64,000 nucleotides of DNA from Bettongia penicillata ogilbyi (GCA_023548195.1 JAJHZJ010000251.1:620001-684000); one strand, 5' to 3'. Counted from the first letter of the stretch, positions 21,862 through 34,339 are shown. The notes: generated from the sequence alone by a model not told the origin. Program-made: numbers and translations.

Positions 21862-22900
21862 TCCCTTAGTCAATAAGAATTTATTTAGCCTTTCTATGTG
21901 CCAGACACTGTGTTAAACCTGGGGATATGATGTAAAAAGAAAAGCAGTCTTGGCCCTCAAACATCTTGTATTTTAATGGAGGAGCCAACATCTAAATAAT
22001 GAAATACAGATGTGATTTATACAAAGTAGACAGAAGGTAATCTGAGAGGAGAAGGGACTAGCATCTCAGGGGACTGGGAAAGACCTTCTGAAAAAGGTAG
22101 GATTTGATCCTTGCCTTTAAGGAAGATGGGGAAATTAAGACATGGAGGAAAGAGAAGAGCAAAGGGCAGTGGAACACATCTGTAGCAAGGTCATGGTGAT
22201 GGAAAGCAAAATGTCATGTTCAAGGAATAGAGACTAGGCCAGCTGGACAGCTAAGCAGATGGGAGGGAGTAAGTTTCAAGGAGGCTGCAAAGGCAGGAAT
22301 GGACCAGGGTATGAATGCAGGAAGAGCGTTAAATGCCAAACAGAGGAGTTTAGATTTGATCCTGGAGGTAATAAAGAGCTCCTGGAAATCACCGAGTTGG
22401 GAGGTTAGTGACAAAGTCATACTTATATTTTAGAAAAATTATTTTAGCAGCTTAGTAGAGAATGGATTGGAGTGGAAAGATACAGTTGGAAGACCAAGAG
22501 ATCAACAGAAGAGGATTGTAATAGTCTACACAAGAGAAAAGATGATGATGGCTCGAATCCCTTAGGGTGGTGTCTGTATGTGTGTGGAAAAGGAGATGTA
22601 TATAAGAGATATTATGAAGCTGACAAGATTTGGCAGAAGATTGGATATTTGAGGTAAGTGTAAAGATTCAAAAATGACCTTGAAATTATAGGCCTAGTTG
22701 ACTGGAAGGATTGATAGTGTCTTATACAGTAATAGAAAAATTGAGAGGAAGAAAGTGTTTGGAAGGAAAGATAATGAGTTCTGTTTTGGACATGGGTTTG
22801 ATAAGCTTGAGGCACTTGATGATTTATCACTATAGCTTAGGAAAGAGACTAAGGTTTGATATATGCAAAAGCAAGGACCCTAGCACACACAGGAGGGCCT
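21862..22900 (-). mobile_element. L2-type LINE, antisense, about 1 kb
   Basis: The plus-strand order is the reverse of the L2 3' half: 'aataagaatttatttagcct', 'gtgccagacactgtgttaaa', 'gcgttaaatgccaaacagag', 'gatcctggaggtaataaaga' and 'aaattattttagcagcttag'. Frames are broken. It is followed directly by SINE copies. Confidence 0.7.
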
Positions 22901-22904
22901 ACTA

Positions 22905-23420
22905 TACAGATTCTTAGATCTGTGTGACCTTCAGTAAGTCAACTTACACCATTTGCCTCAGTTTCCTCATCTGTAAAATGAACTGGAGAAGGAAAAGGTG
23001 AACCACTCTAGTATCTTTGTCAAGAAAACCCCAATTGGGGTCAGGAAGAGTCAGACACAGCTGAAACTACTGAACAACCACCAGGTCCTATAATGACTGG
23101 TCCGAAGTTATGCGGCTAGATTGTAGAAGCCTTAGTTCTGTAACACTGGTCTGTTAATGACCAGTCCAGGGCTTTTCCTTTGGCAGTTGGTGATATAGTC
23201 AATAGAGTATTTTACCTGGAGTCAGGAAGATCTGTGTTCAAATGCAGCCTCAGATACATATCAGCTATATTTCTCTCGGCAAGTCACTTAACATTTAAGA
23301 GCCTCACCTGTAACATGGGGAAAATACTAGCATTTACTTCCCCAGGGATTGTTGAGAGCATAAAATGAGTTACAGAATGAGCACACTTTATAAGCCTTAA
23401 CGTGTTATATAAATGTATAT
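22905..23420 (+). repeat. two SINE copies in tandem
   Basis: A 5'-truncated MAR1-type copy occupies 22,905-23,085 ('cagtttcctcatctgtaaaa' to 'ctgaacaaccacc'). A second SINE at about 23,185-23,420 has 'gtgatatagtcaatagagta', 'gtcaggaagatctgtgttca' and a MIR-type 3' part. Confidence 0.75.
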
Positions 23421-24090
23421 TCTTTTCATTTGTGTTATTATTTCCTGCTATATTATTCTGCCTGCTATGGAAAGTCCATTTTCTATGCTTTCCACACAGG
23501 GAAAGACAGAGTAAGTAAAAATCTAGATAGAGCCCCCTCCTCAGTAGCCTGATTTTGCCGGGGAGTGCTGGGACTTCCTTAAGGAGCTTGTGATTGGTGA
23601 AAATGTGTTAGGACAGTGAGACCAAACACAGAGAAAGGGAGAATGAGGAGTTCTATCTAAAACTGTCTCGAAGAACAGGGATTTGAGAGGTAATACTTGT
23701 ATTACTTGTATGTCCATGAAAAGGAATTCTGAAAATGCCTCAAAGCAATCAACCTCCATGTCCACACTGAGGACAAATGAAATGTGGCAGGAGGAGAAAG
23801 TTTGGGAAAAATGATTAGTGGTTTTATTTAAAGACCTGTCAGACACTTCAGGGTTTCACAAAGGAATTCTCGTAGAACCTTCAAGTAGAGGGCCATTTCT
23901 ATGGTAACAGCTTCCTGCCCCTTGTTTTGGAAGAAAAGAAGATGCAACTATCACCTCAGAAAGCTGACAGGTAAAATAGCCCACTGTTTCCACTGATAAA
24001 ACATTGACAGAGTTGTAATTAGCACCAAGTAATTAGTCCTCAGACAAGACCTCTTTCTACAGGCTCTTCAAAGACATCTGGGTATCTGTA
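23421..24090. other. intron 2 sequence, nothing recognised
   Basis: No exon and no confident repeat. A 101-codon minus-strand open frame (23,541-23,846) has no recognisable domain and no splice-compatible similarity to the armadillo gene. Confidence 0.4.
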
Positions 24091-24260
24091 TTTCCTCTAA
24101 TCAGAACCAGGCATTCCAATCTAGGATCTGCCATTGACTCATTGGGTGACCCTGGGCAGCCATTTAGCTTCTCAGGGTCTCAGTTTCCTCTTCTGTAAAA
24201 TGAAGATCCTAAGGTCTCTAAGGCCTTTTTCAGTTCTGACATTCTGTGGATTTGTGATTC
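24090..24260 (+). repeat. MIR-like SINE
   Basis: Landmarks are 'cattgggtgaccctgggcag', 'ctcagtttcctcttctgtaa' and 'ctctaaggcctttttcagtt'. A partial antisense MIR head follows at 24,470-24,560. Confidence 0.65.
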
Positions 24261-24560
24261 TCTTTCCAAGCTAAGAAGTTTCAGGGCCAGAAGGCCTAGG
24301 ATAATGATATGGATAGGTCTGGCCAGTCTTCAGAGATGGCATCTTTGCTGACTACCTTTGGATACCAAGATGAAAAATTATTATTACATAATAATATTTA
24401 TTTTTTTATAACATTATCATATGAGACATTTATAAGGTATCTATATCTATAAGGTACTTTATGGTTCAAGTGGCATTTATATGGTACTTTAAGGTTTGCA
24501 AAGCACTTTACAAATATTTCCTAATTTTATCCTTGCCACAATCCTGAGAGAGGTAGGTGG

Positions 24561-25360
24561 TGTTATTGGCACCAGTATTGTTTGGAGGCAGGCTGCCTCC
24601 TTGGTTCCATATCACATACTATCCCAACTGATGGCTTGGGAGGAAGGGGACACTTACTGCCTGGATTCCCTGAAGGCATTGCCTGCTCTTATTTTAATTC
24701 TTTAATTACTCCATGAACATATCTATAGAATTGAAGTATATATCCTATTTAAACATGGTAGTTCCAACACTGTGCTGTTTGTCTCTGTCTCTTTCAGGTT
24801 CCTTTTGCTTTCTTCTATATATTTGTAATTGATTCATTAGCTCTTGCCTTTCTTTTCTTAGACTATATCTATGTTAATATCACATCTGTCTCTAGATATT
24901 TAAGAAAATGGTTTACTTCTAAATGATATCTTCATTACCATGAATATTATCAGATAATTTAGTTCTAAATCTCCTATTTCAGAATAATTTGAGGACCAGA
25001 GTCAAAGCTATTATCTTTCTTTGATGTTCTCTTCCCTACATCCCATCATGCCTTGAAATCATGGTTTCTATGTGCTTTTTTATATTCTACATTTCCTTTT
25101 CAATATCTCCAGGACTCTTTTGAATGATCTTTTTTTAAAAGTCTTATTGACATGTTTTCCCAAGTATCCCACCCCTGGTGGCTCCATTCAGTGACTACCA
25201 GAATTAATTTATCTTTAAGACTTTTTTCAGAACTCTGTTCAGCAACCATTTCTCCCCACAAATCCAGAGAAGTACAAACTATTAGAGCCATATGAAAGTC
25301 AGCAAGAATTTGGATCCTCTCAAACCTGAGTTTCATCAACTATTATGTACCCATTGAGTT
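24561..25360. other. AT-rich intron 2, nothing recognised
   Basis: Short open frames only. No repeat family could be assigned. Confidence 0.35.
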
Positions 25361-25364
25361 CATC

Positions 25365-25530
25365 CTTCATTTTTGAAGAGGACCATGACATCAGAGAAAT
25401 GATGACATGACTTGCACTTGACTTTGTTTCCAGTGAGGGAAGCTGTGCAAGCCTCATTTTCTCCTCCTCAGCCATCTGCATCCAGTGATTAGATATTCAT
25501 CAGGATGACTGGAGATGACCCAGGATGCAA
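25365..25530 (-). repeat. tRNA-derived marsupial SINE, antisense, partial
   Basis: This is the reverse of the body of the SINE at 15,852-16,155: 'agaggaccatgacatcagag', 'acttgcacttgactttgttt' and 'caggatgactggagatgacc'. It stops before the tRNA-like head. Confidence 0.75.
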
Positions 25531-26214
25531 TGGGAGACTTTAGCCTTTTAGGCCAAGGCCTTTTTAGGTCCTCACTTAAAGTGAGGTAATGCCCATTCAG
25601 TAAAGGAGGCCAAATTAAGGTGAAATCAAAAGGTGAAAATCACTGTTGCAATTTTGCTTCCAAAGGAGGATGGAGGTAGTGTAAGCACAGATTTAAATAC
25701 TTTCTTAGAGGACACCAAGTATTCCCCTCAGGAATTACCCATTTAGAAGGAGAGAACATCTATTACAGTCATCTCAAGCAGTTTTTAAGCACCTCTACTG
25801 CCCCCTACCTAGGTTTATTCCTAAGATTTATTTTCATTTTCTATTGAAATTTTTTAACCTTAACCCAGTATCTTAATTACCATTTAAGTGAGTCTGTATC
25901 TTAGCAGCTCATTGAAAGGAAGAGTTTCTGAAAGTCTTATTGGAAGGCACTCATCAGGATAATAGGCATTTTGTATTTCTTTTTCAAATGAGAGGAAAAC
26001 AGAATTCACTCCTCTGCACCTCAAGACTCTTGGGATTAACTCTCTCTTGCTGCAAATTATCAGCCTGTTCCTTCTATATATGAGAGGGTTTTTTTTTAGC
26101 CCAATGTGTTTCTTCAAGTGTTGTGACCTTATCCTGTAGAAAACAAGCCCAGTTTGGTGCCCCATTTTGAGTACCTCATTCCGAGTTGGAAGGACCATCA
26201 AGGGCTCCTTTTCA
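25531..26214. other. intron 2, nothing recognised
   Basis: Contains a 105-codon minus-strand open frame (25,884-26,201) without a recognisable family. A weak MIR piece follows at 26,215-26,330. Confidence 0.35.
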
Positions 26215-26864
26215 GAAGAAATGTGACCTTTGGCAGACCACTTAACCTTTTCTAGGACTCTATTTCCTCATTTATCAAATGAAGGGGTTGGGCTACATGC
26301 CAATAAGACCCCTTCCATCACTGACATTCCCCATGAGCCTAACAATTTTCAGACTGCATACATTTGACTAGTCCCCACTCAGCTTCCTCCAGATAATCAG
26401 GTGGAATCCAACCAATAGAGGCCTTAGAGATTCTTGACTTAAATTTACCCTTTTTACCTCCAGGGCTATTGTTTTTCATTCTGTATATCTAATGGGATCT
26501 GGGGTCCTACTTCTGAGAAGCACTAAATCCCTGAAGGCAGTAGGTAGCATATAACCACTTTTGTTTAAAGGGACCATTCTCTAATCTAGTCCAAGGTTAT
26601 TTGCTCATCAGCTGTATACATTATTTACTTTCTCCATACACAACTAAAGACCTAAGGAAATATAATTTCCTAAAGATAGGGATTTTAAAAAAAATCTGTG
26701 TCCACAGTGCTTGGCATATAGACAGTACTTAATAAATACATGTTTGAAATGCTTATTACAGCATGGTGAGATAGCATACTCTTATAATCCCAGCTACTGC
26801 GTGGCTGAGCTCGGTGGGTATCTTGGGCTCTGGAGTTCTGAGCTGCAGTAGACTAAGCCAATTA

Positions 26865-27065
26865 GAAGTGGCACAGTGGGTAATTTGGATACTGGATCTA
26901 GAGTCAGGAAGACTTGAGTTCAAGTGTGACCTCAGTCACTTACTAGCTGTGTGATCCTGCTCAAGTCACTTAACCTATCCATCCCAGTTTCCTTAACTGT
27001 AATGTAGGGATAATAACAGCATCTACTAGGATTGTTGTGAGGCTCAATGAAGTATTATTTATAAA
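26865..27065 (+). repeat. SINE (MIR/CORE type)
   Basis: Reads 'gaagtggcacagtgggtaat', 'gtcaggaagacttgagttca', 'gtgtgatcctgctcaagtca' and 'aggattgttgtgaggctcaa'. Confidence 0.7.
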
Positions 27066-27354
27066 CACTTATCAGGGAATCTAATATTTAGCAGGTAATA
27101 AAAACCTGTTTCTTTTCTTCCAGTTTGTATCTCCCAAAGCAGGGGTGGGGACAAGGGGAAATGATGCGATATGAGTTTGCTAAGAAGGGGCAAACTGGCC
27201 AAAATTTCCTTGCTGATTAAAGTGGGTTGATGTCCATGAGTAGTACTTGCATTTCCAGCCTCCATGAGAGAAGGAGAGTTAGTCTTTAAAAAGAAGAAAT
27301 CTTGACCCTTTCAAGCCTGAGAGCTTGTATTTGAGGGTTGCCCTTCCTTGTCTT

Positions 27355-27590
27355 AATAGTAGCTCACACTCCGATAGTGCTTTAATATTGGAAAGCGCTT
27401 TAGATATTTTTGGTCCTCACAGCAAAATTGCGAGGTAGGTTCTAGTGTTCTTCCCATTTTATACATGGTGCATATAGGGCTCTAAGAGGTCATGACTTGT
27501 TTAGGGCCAAGTAATTTGTAGTTATATGAAGCTGAATTTGAACCCAGCTCTCCCTGACTCTAAGTCTAGCATTTACCTGATAGCTCCTTT
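27355..27590 (-). repeat. MIR-like SINE, antisense
   Basis: Landmarks are 'tttggtcctcacagcaaaat', 'cccattttatacatggtgca' and 'gaatttgaacccagctctcc'. The interval 27,591-28,300 after it shows no exon or confident repeat. Confidence 0.55.
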
Positions 27591-28309
27591 TTCCTACTAC
27601 CTACAAGAAAGATTTTTTTTAAATGGTTACATTCATTTTCAGATTCTGTAATAATGAAATAATTTTTTTTGAGAAAACTCCACATTTGCCTTTAGGTAAT
27701 CAGAGCACAGGAAATCTTATGGGACTTGTTTCTTTATTCCTCTTTCCCCTAGTTGAGGTATCTTCTGTTATTGTCACTGGTCTGCCAATCATTGCTCCTT
27801 TCAACTAAAAATTAAAAACAACAAAAAGCACATCCATGCAAACCAATAACTCAACCCTTGAGCCAGACTGAAATTAAAGAACAAGCTTGTCAGTTTCCTT
27901 TACCACCAGACTCTTTTCTCTCCTGTATTTTTGGGTGAAAATGTTGAATGCAAATGGATCAGACAATCAATCCTCTTCCCAAAGGACAGAACCAGGGAAA
28001 TGGTGACTGAATGAATTTTGAATTCTGCTCTATAACAACGCAGAATGAGAATAAAAGAGGGAACTTTGTGGAGCTTTTTTCCCTAAGCACTTGAAGTAAA
28101 TGCACAAAAGAGAAATAAGGATAAATGAAGCTTCTACCTTACCCATTACAAAAGGAAAGAGGCTTTCTGAGATAATGTGCCAGACATTTATCAACAATGC
28201 ACTGACTCCTTGGATTAAAACCAGTCAGGTAGCATGTCTGTGTCAGATCCAGCAGAAATTTTTCTAAATGTGCTCCTGAAAACCCTGGGCACCACATGCA
28301 AAGAACATA

Positions 28310-28470
28310 AATCTAGAACCACAGAATCATAGAAATTCAGAGTGGGAAGGGACTTCAGAGGTTATTTAATTTAACCTCTTCATTTTATACGTGAGGAAAG
28401 AAAGGCCCAGGGAGGTGGTATGACCTGCCCACAGTTACATAGAAAGTTAGTGGTTTGGGCTACACTGAAA
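28310..28470 (-). repeat. old SINE-like fragment
   Basis: Reads 'cacagaatcatagaaattca', 'gagtgggaagggacttcaga' and 'cctgcccacagttacataga', a common mammalian interspersed pattern (MIR/MIR3-like). Confidence 0.5.
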
Positions 28471-28475
28471 TAACT

Positions 28476-28587
<112 letters not shown>

Positions 28588-28599
28588 AAACAAAGTAAA

Positions 28600-29930
28600 A
28601 GTGATGGTGTTGAGAGGATTTTATTTGGGGGGAAGTCAATAGCAGCTGGCAATATGAGGATGGGCTTCCAGTAACAGACAAGAATACTTTAGCTGAGTTT
28701 GGAAAGAAATAAGAGATTCTACAAGGTGAGGTGAAGAGGGAGTGCGTTCTGGGTATGGGAGACAGTCTATGCATAGGCATGGAGGAGAGAGAGTAAATGT
28801 TGTATGTGGCCAATAGCTAGCAAAACAGTTTAACATACATGAGGGTGAGTGATGTGATATAACTCTGGGAAGGAAGGCTAGAATCAGGTTAATAAAGGTT
28901 TTAAAAGCCAAGCAGAGGAGCTTTTTTTTCATGTCAGGAAAAGATATGGAGAAACCAATAAACATCTATCTATAAAGCACCTACAATGTAGTAGGCACTG
29001 TGCTAAATGCTTTTCATCCTTCCTTTTTTTTTTTTAAACAAATACTATCTCATTTGATTCTTATAACAACCCTTCAAGATAGGTGCTATTATCACTCCCA
29101 TTTTAAAGTTGAAAAAACTGAGGCAAACTGAGGTCAAGTGAATAGCCCATGGTCATACAGCCAGTAAATATCTGAGGCTGGATTTGAAGTCAGATCTTTC
29201 TACTCCAGGCGCAACACTCTATCTACTGTACCACAAGGTAGCTACCTTTGGTCTTGGAGCAAGGATTCTTAACTGGGAGTTGATAGAATTCCAGGGTGTA
29301 CATGGATAGATTTTGTGTGTGTGTGTGTGTGTGACCTTGGATGAGAAAAGATGGCATATTTATTTTCACTAACCTCTCATGGAAATGTAGCATTTTCTTC
29401 AATTTTGAATTAGAAAAAAACCCTTAATATTCTGAGAAGGGTTCCATTGGCTTTCTGAGCAGATAAGTGACTTAGCTAGACATACACTTGAAGAATATCA
29501 CTTTAGTTGTGTAGAGGATAGACTGGAGAGAAGAGAGAACCCAAGTAGAAAACTACTGCAACAGGACATGTGAGAAATGATAAGTCTGGAACTATTAGCA
29601 TGGTGGCCTCATGAGTGGGGAGAAGAGCGTGGATGTGAGATGTTGTGAAGGTAGAACCAACAGATCTCAGTAACTGATTGGATTTGAGGGAAAGAGAAGA
29701 ATCCAGATGATTGTCAGGTGGCAGAGAGATGAACAAAAGGACTGGGATGCTACCGACAGATAAATAAAAAGCCTCACAATTGGATAGAGAAAAGTCAATT
29801 GCATACATATAGGATTGGAGAGGTGTGACTACTTAAGAGTCCACAGGAAGATGATCAGGCATTTTTGGTTGCTTGCAAGCTCAGCGTCAATCAGTAGTGA
29901 GATAAGACATAAAATACTATAGTTTCGGTT
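28600..29930 (-). mobile_element. L2-type LINE, antisense, interrupted
   Basis: The left part (28,600-28,955) has 'gtaacagacaagaatacttt' and 'taaaagccaagcagaggagc'. The right part (about 29,430-29,930) resumes with 'gacttagctagacatacact', 'tagactggagagaagagaga' and 'gaagatgatcaggcattttt'. An antisense MIR (28,960-29,245) and a (TG)n run (29,313-29,332) sit between them. Confidence 0.65.
28960..29245 (-). repeat. MIR-like SINE, antisense, inside L2
   Basis: Reads 'aataaacatctatctataaa', 'gtagtaggcactgtgctaaa', 'cttataacaacccttcaaga', 'gaaaaaactgaggcaaactg' and 'caacactctatctactgtac'. Confidence 0.7.
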
Positions 29931-29959
29931 TCATGACAAGAGGCAGTGTTAAGAACAAG

Positions 29960-30192
29960 GACAGCGATGGTTCTCCTCTCCTCTGTCTGCGTTAACCCAA
30001 ATCTGGAATATCAGAGTGTGCTTTTGCTTTAAGAAGGACATGGACAAACTGGAGAACATCCAGAAGGTGAAGGAGCCCACAATCCTGCTATGGGGATTGG
30101 TTGTTGGGATGTTTAGCCTGAAAAAGACAAGACATGATGGGAGGACATGATCTCTTCCAGTTTTTGAAGGGCTGTCTTATGAAAAATGGATC

Positions 30193-30243
<51 letters not shown>

Positions 30244-30470
30244 ATTTATTTATTCAGTTTAGCTGTGCTTGTAGCAATGGGGGTAGTTAGGTAAGTGTAG
30301 CAAAACTGGAAGGAAACACCTTTCTAACAGCTTTCCAAAGTAGAACGAGCTGCCTTGGGAGAAGGCTTCCCATAACTGGAGATCATCCAGGAGAGGCTGG
30401 TTAGCCCTTAGAGAGGTCATTCCCATTCAGGCATAGGTTGGACTAGATTACAGAATTCCTGAAGTCCCTT
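29960..30470 (-). mobile_element. CR1/L3-like LINE 3' part, antisense, with (TA)n insert
   Basis: Plus-strand order is 'gaagaggacat'-type words, 'tttgaagggctgtcttatga', 'agctgccttgggagaaggct', 'gcataggttggactagatta' and 'cctgaagtcccttgtgaggg', typical of reversed CR1/L3 3' ends. A (TA)n tract (30,193-30,243) interrupts it. Small relatives are at 35,195-35,310, 44,510-44,575 and 46,660-46,830. Confidence 0.6.
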
Positions 30471-30475
30471 GTGAG

Positions 30476-30722
30476 GGTAGCTAAGTGGTACAATGGTTAG
30501 AGCTATGAACCTGGAGTCAAGAAGACTTATCTTCCTGTGGCTGAATTGGATCCCAGACAGTTACTTGCTGTGTGATCCTAGACAAGTTTCTTAACCCTAT
30601 TTGCCTCAGTTTCCTCATCTGTAAAATGAGCTGGAGAAGGAAATGGCAAACCACTCCAGTATCTTTGCTAAGAAAAAATCCAATTGAGGCCATGAAGAGT
30701 CAGAGACAACTGAACAACAAAA
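30476..30722 (+). repeat. CORE-SINE (MAR1-type), full length
   Basis: Head 'gtagctaagtggtacaatgg', then 'gtcaagaagacttatcttcc', 'cagtttcctcatctgtaaaa', 'ggaaatggcaaaccactcca', and end 'caactgaacaacaaaagg'. It lies 76 bp from exon 2 on its downstream side. Confidence 0.88.
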
Positions 30723-30798
30723 GGTTTTTGGTGAAACAAGGAGATCCCTTATGCCTCCAAGACTTCCACATTCTTTCAATATGTGAATTATACTTAAC

Positions 30799-30915
30799 GG
30801 TCTCCAGTCACAGCTTGCAGCACCATGTTTAGGCTCTTGAGAATTTCCTCTTCAACTTCAACTTGATCTTTGTTTCCAAAGAGTTTGAGACCCTCCAGGT
30901 GTTGGCTAAGGGAAT
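30799..30915 (-). CDS. exon 2 of RAP1GDS1-like gene (N-terminal helix region)
   Basis: 117 nt, residues 2-40 plus one base. The acceptor is CATTTTTGAACCAG and the donor GACC|GTTAAG, which is weaker than the others. The encoded block is DSLSQHLEGLKLFGNKDQ followed by VEVEEEILKSLNMVLQ and AVTGD. It aligns with the human SmgGDS N-terminus, where the pattern DNLSDTLKKLK and a second helix SLEGCLDCLLQAL are recalled. There is no methionine at its start and no usable upstream frame, so the start codon must be in another exon. Its last base (C) plus the first two of exon 3 (AA) make CAA, keeping frame. Confidence 0.85.
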
Positions 30916-31294
30916 CTGGTTCAAAAATGAGAAAAAGTCAGTTCAAATGTTCCAGAGGAGACCTCCTCTGAGCTTTTCACTAGGGCCAAGTAATGACAAA
31001 ATTGTGGAGTTGTCTCCATTTCTCAACCTACCTGCAATCCTTTTCCTTCTCCCATTTCCACCAATACTTTTTTAAATCAGTTTTCTGTACTGCTTTTAGA
31101 CTTTGTGGACCTTATGAGTCAATAAAACTATAGTGTGAATTAGTTCAATATTAGTATTTGTGATATTAAATGGAATCGAAAGGAAGGACACACAGCAAAG
31201 AAGGGCAGAATTGCTGGCACTAGGTATTCCAGCATGGGCAAATATATTGAGGTCATGGGTATAGTCCTGAAACTTTTTAAATGATACTGTGTAA

Positions 31295-31840
31295 GTATAG
31301 CAGCAAGCACCCTGACACATCCAGGATGGCCTGCTAGCACAAGTTTTTAGAACTGTTTTTCTAAAAGGAAAGCAGCTTCTGAGAGGTCAACAATCTTTTT
31401 TAATCACATATACCAAGAGAGAAAATACAAGCAGAGAAATAAAGAACAATAGACAGGGCTGCTGTCTATTGTTACATCATACATCACAGATAAACAATAT
31501 ATACATCACAGATCAACAGACAGATCCAATTTCCCGACCTTTACATATATACACAGTTACCAGAGAGAGAGAAGTACCAACATCTGGGTTTTGAAAGGGG
31601 GGGCACTCCTTAACAGCTGTCAGGGTCTCATCTGGTCATATCACAGGAACATTCTTTCAAAGAGTAAGCCCCCAAAGCAAAACCTCTCCTCACCTCACCT
31701 CATATACAGTATATATACACTTTTCAGAGCTGGAGGGCATCATGACCCTTGTGACCCAGTGCAGCATTAGCAATTATCAGAAGGTGTGGGCCTTCCTACA
31801 AAACAAGCCTCCCCTAAACAAGATTTCCCTTTAATGGATT
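31295..31840 (-). mobile_element. possible LTR-type repeat remnant, family not assigned
   Basis: A continuous block of unusual texture in intron 1. It has a 12 bp perfect hairpin arm pair at 31,445-31,473 (AACAATAGACAG and its complement, five-base loop) and two near-copies of 'atacatcacagatmaaca' at about 31,480-31,520, followed by a CT/CA-rich part. It resembles old LTR sequence more than a LINE or SINE, but I could not identify both ends or any coding remnant. Confidence 0.3.
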
Positions 31841-32149
31841 CTACCTAAGGCCTAAAAATGAGTGGGGAAGATACTTGATCCCACTACTGATTTTCATGGG
31901 AAATTCTCATTGTAGTAAGTGACGGCCTACTCTGTATATATGTAAGATTAGATCCTACTTGTTTAGATTGATAGTATTTAGACATAGGAAGAATCTAAGA
32001 AATAACTCAATTTCATTTTACAGAAAAAGAAACAGGAGAGACTTTGAATTAGAAAATTTGAAGAGCCAGAGAATTTGTAGCAGTGTTCCCAAGGTCACAT
32101 AGCTAATAAGTAGAAAAAATAGAATTTGAACCCAGGTCTTTTAAAACCC

Positions 32150-32395
32150 AGGGTGGCTAGGTGGATAGAGTGCAGGGCTTAGAGTCTGGAAGACCAGAGT
32201 TTAAATTTGTCCTCAGGCAATGACTAGCCATTTGACCATGGGCAAGTCATTTTATCCTGTTTGCCTCAGTTTCCTCATCTGTAAAATGAGTTGGAGAAGG
32301 AAATGGTGAACCACTCTGGTATCTTTGCCAAGAAAACCCCAAAAGAGAGCATAAAGAGTTGTACATGACTGAAAAGTAACTAAGCCACAAAAACC
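32150..32395 (+). repeat. CORE-SINE (MAR1-type), full length
   Basis: Reads 'gggtggctaggtggatagag', 'gaccatgggcaagtcatttt', 'gtttcctcatctgtaaaatg', 'ggaaatggtgaaccactctg' and ends at 'gaaaagtaactaagccacaa'. Confidence 0.85.
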
Positions 32396-32819
32396 TTTAA
32401 TACTAAATTCCATGCTAAGATACAATGAAGGGAGCACTAAGCCTCTCAGAGCAACAGGATGTCAGCGATGCCTTAGCATACAATAAATCTAAGGAGTCAA
32501 GGTTTAGTACCACTAGCTGCCTATATGACCTTGGACAATTACTTCCCCTCTGTAGGCCCGCGTTTCCTCATCTTTTAAATGAAAAGGTTGTATGAATGAT
32601 CTATAAAGTGCCTTCTAACTGTGACAGCCTGTAAAATACACTGGAGGTGGGAGAAGCAAGAAGCAGGGTGAGCATCTGCAGTGAAAAAGCCCCTGAGAAC
32701 AGGTCAGTCAGGGGTCAGTGAGACAGTGTCCCTTTCTAGTCTCGATATCCTTAATGAGCCCAATTCATTATAACCCAGAAAATCACTTCACTCTTGTATC
32801 TCATCAGACTATAACTGCA

Positions 32820-33090
32820 TTAGGAGATTTTAAATTAAGTTTCTAAGGTTTGAAAGTGAGAAGGGGACAAAACCATCGCTCCACTTGGACAAGCTGGTTC
32901 TGTAAGTAGAGCATGGAGCCAGTATGGGCTGGTCAGGCAAAGGCACAGTACAATGGTAATTAACCATCCAGATGTGTGGAATTTCTCCAGGGGCTGATCA
33001 GCAGAATTACACCATATGCATAATGACACGTCTAGTCCTTGAAAGGACTCCATATGGTGAGAGTCCGGCCCATTATCAAATTACAACCCA
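32820..33090. promoter_or_regulatory. repeat-free block with E-box/octamer-like words
   Basis: This intron 1 stretch lacks repeat landmarks. It carries ATGGTAATTAACCAT-type homeodomain words near 32,953, CATATGCATAATGACACG near 33,013 (E-box CATATG overlapping an octamer-like ATGCATAAT) and a second CATATG near 33,053. Motifs are seen; function is inferred only. Confidence 0.25.
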
Positions 33091-34339
33091 CACTCTCTGA
33101 GAAGGAGGAGGGAACCCTGGGGCCTAGACTGCAAATGCCATTGAAAGAGGGAGTGGGGGAAGAAACCTGTGCAGTTGAAACCTGACTCTAATTCAGAATG
33201 TCAGACCATTCCCTATTCTTTCTGTCCACCTTTTAAACTTTTCTTAGTTAAAGCTTTGTTATTTGGACACATAACCTGGGGTTCCTGCCTAAGATCAATC
33301 ATTTAACAAGCATTTATTGAACATGTAGGGCATTGTGGGAGATAGACTCTCCAGGGAAGCAAGCCATTCGTTGGAGGGTACTGGGCCTCAGGGAAAAGGG
33401 CCTGTCAAAAAACACATTGTCCACTCCTACTTTTCCCCCAGTCCCTCTTCTTACCACCCCATTCATCATTTGCACTAGGTGCAATTAATTTGAAATGAAC
33501 GTTCAGGACAAACCAAAATGGAAAAGAATGTACAAAGAAGTTAGGTAGCCTGCTTAGGGTAGATAAAAGTAGGAAGAAACACCTTTTTCCTCTGATTTGC
33601 CTTCATGATTTTAGGAAGTTCAGACTGATTTCACACACACATATGTATATATACATGTGCATATACTTATACAGATAGATATATAAATTTCTTGTTTAAT
33701 ACTAGCTGTCAGAGAGACCTCCATTCTCCCCAATGCCTCCTCAGTCATTGCCTTATTCATACAAAGGTGATCTCCCTCAAAGTGTGGGTGCCAAATTTGC
33801 TATACCCTGGGGATGATTCTTCATATTTAGTATGTGATATTTTCCCTCAGGAAGTAAAATGTCCTGGAGCAAAAGTTGAGGCTGAAGTTTGCAGCCCTGG
33901 GTTCAAATCTGGCCTCCAGTGCTAACTAGCTGCATGTGACTACAGGCTCTTTGAACTTGATCTTTCTTCGTGTGTAAAATGGAGACTTTAGCAGTTGTTC
34001 AACATAATTCCTGAGGTTGCCGCATTCCTTTCTTTTCAATGCTCTGTAACCTGTAAAGTCTTACAGAAAATATGACTTGTCCTTGTCATTACAGTCTCAC
34101 TTGAGGGGAAAAGTCATGTACATCTCAGAGATAATTAGCAACTCAAGGCAATATGTGTTAAGTGGCCAATTAGAGGTGAGGATTCTGGACGGTCAGAGGA
34201 GATTACTGAGAGCTGAGAAAGGTAATAAGGCCTTCCTGGAGAGGATGAAATGAGCTAGAATTTGAAGGCTATTAAAATTAGTGAATCCATATTTACACAA
34301 TAGGTGATTTAAGACTGGATGGGGGAAAATGAACTATGA

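Noticed and set aside
28138..28150. ATGGGTAAGG on the minus strand as an alternative first exon
   Set aside because: It lies downstream of exon 2 in the direction of transcription, so it cannot supply the start codon for exon 2.
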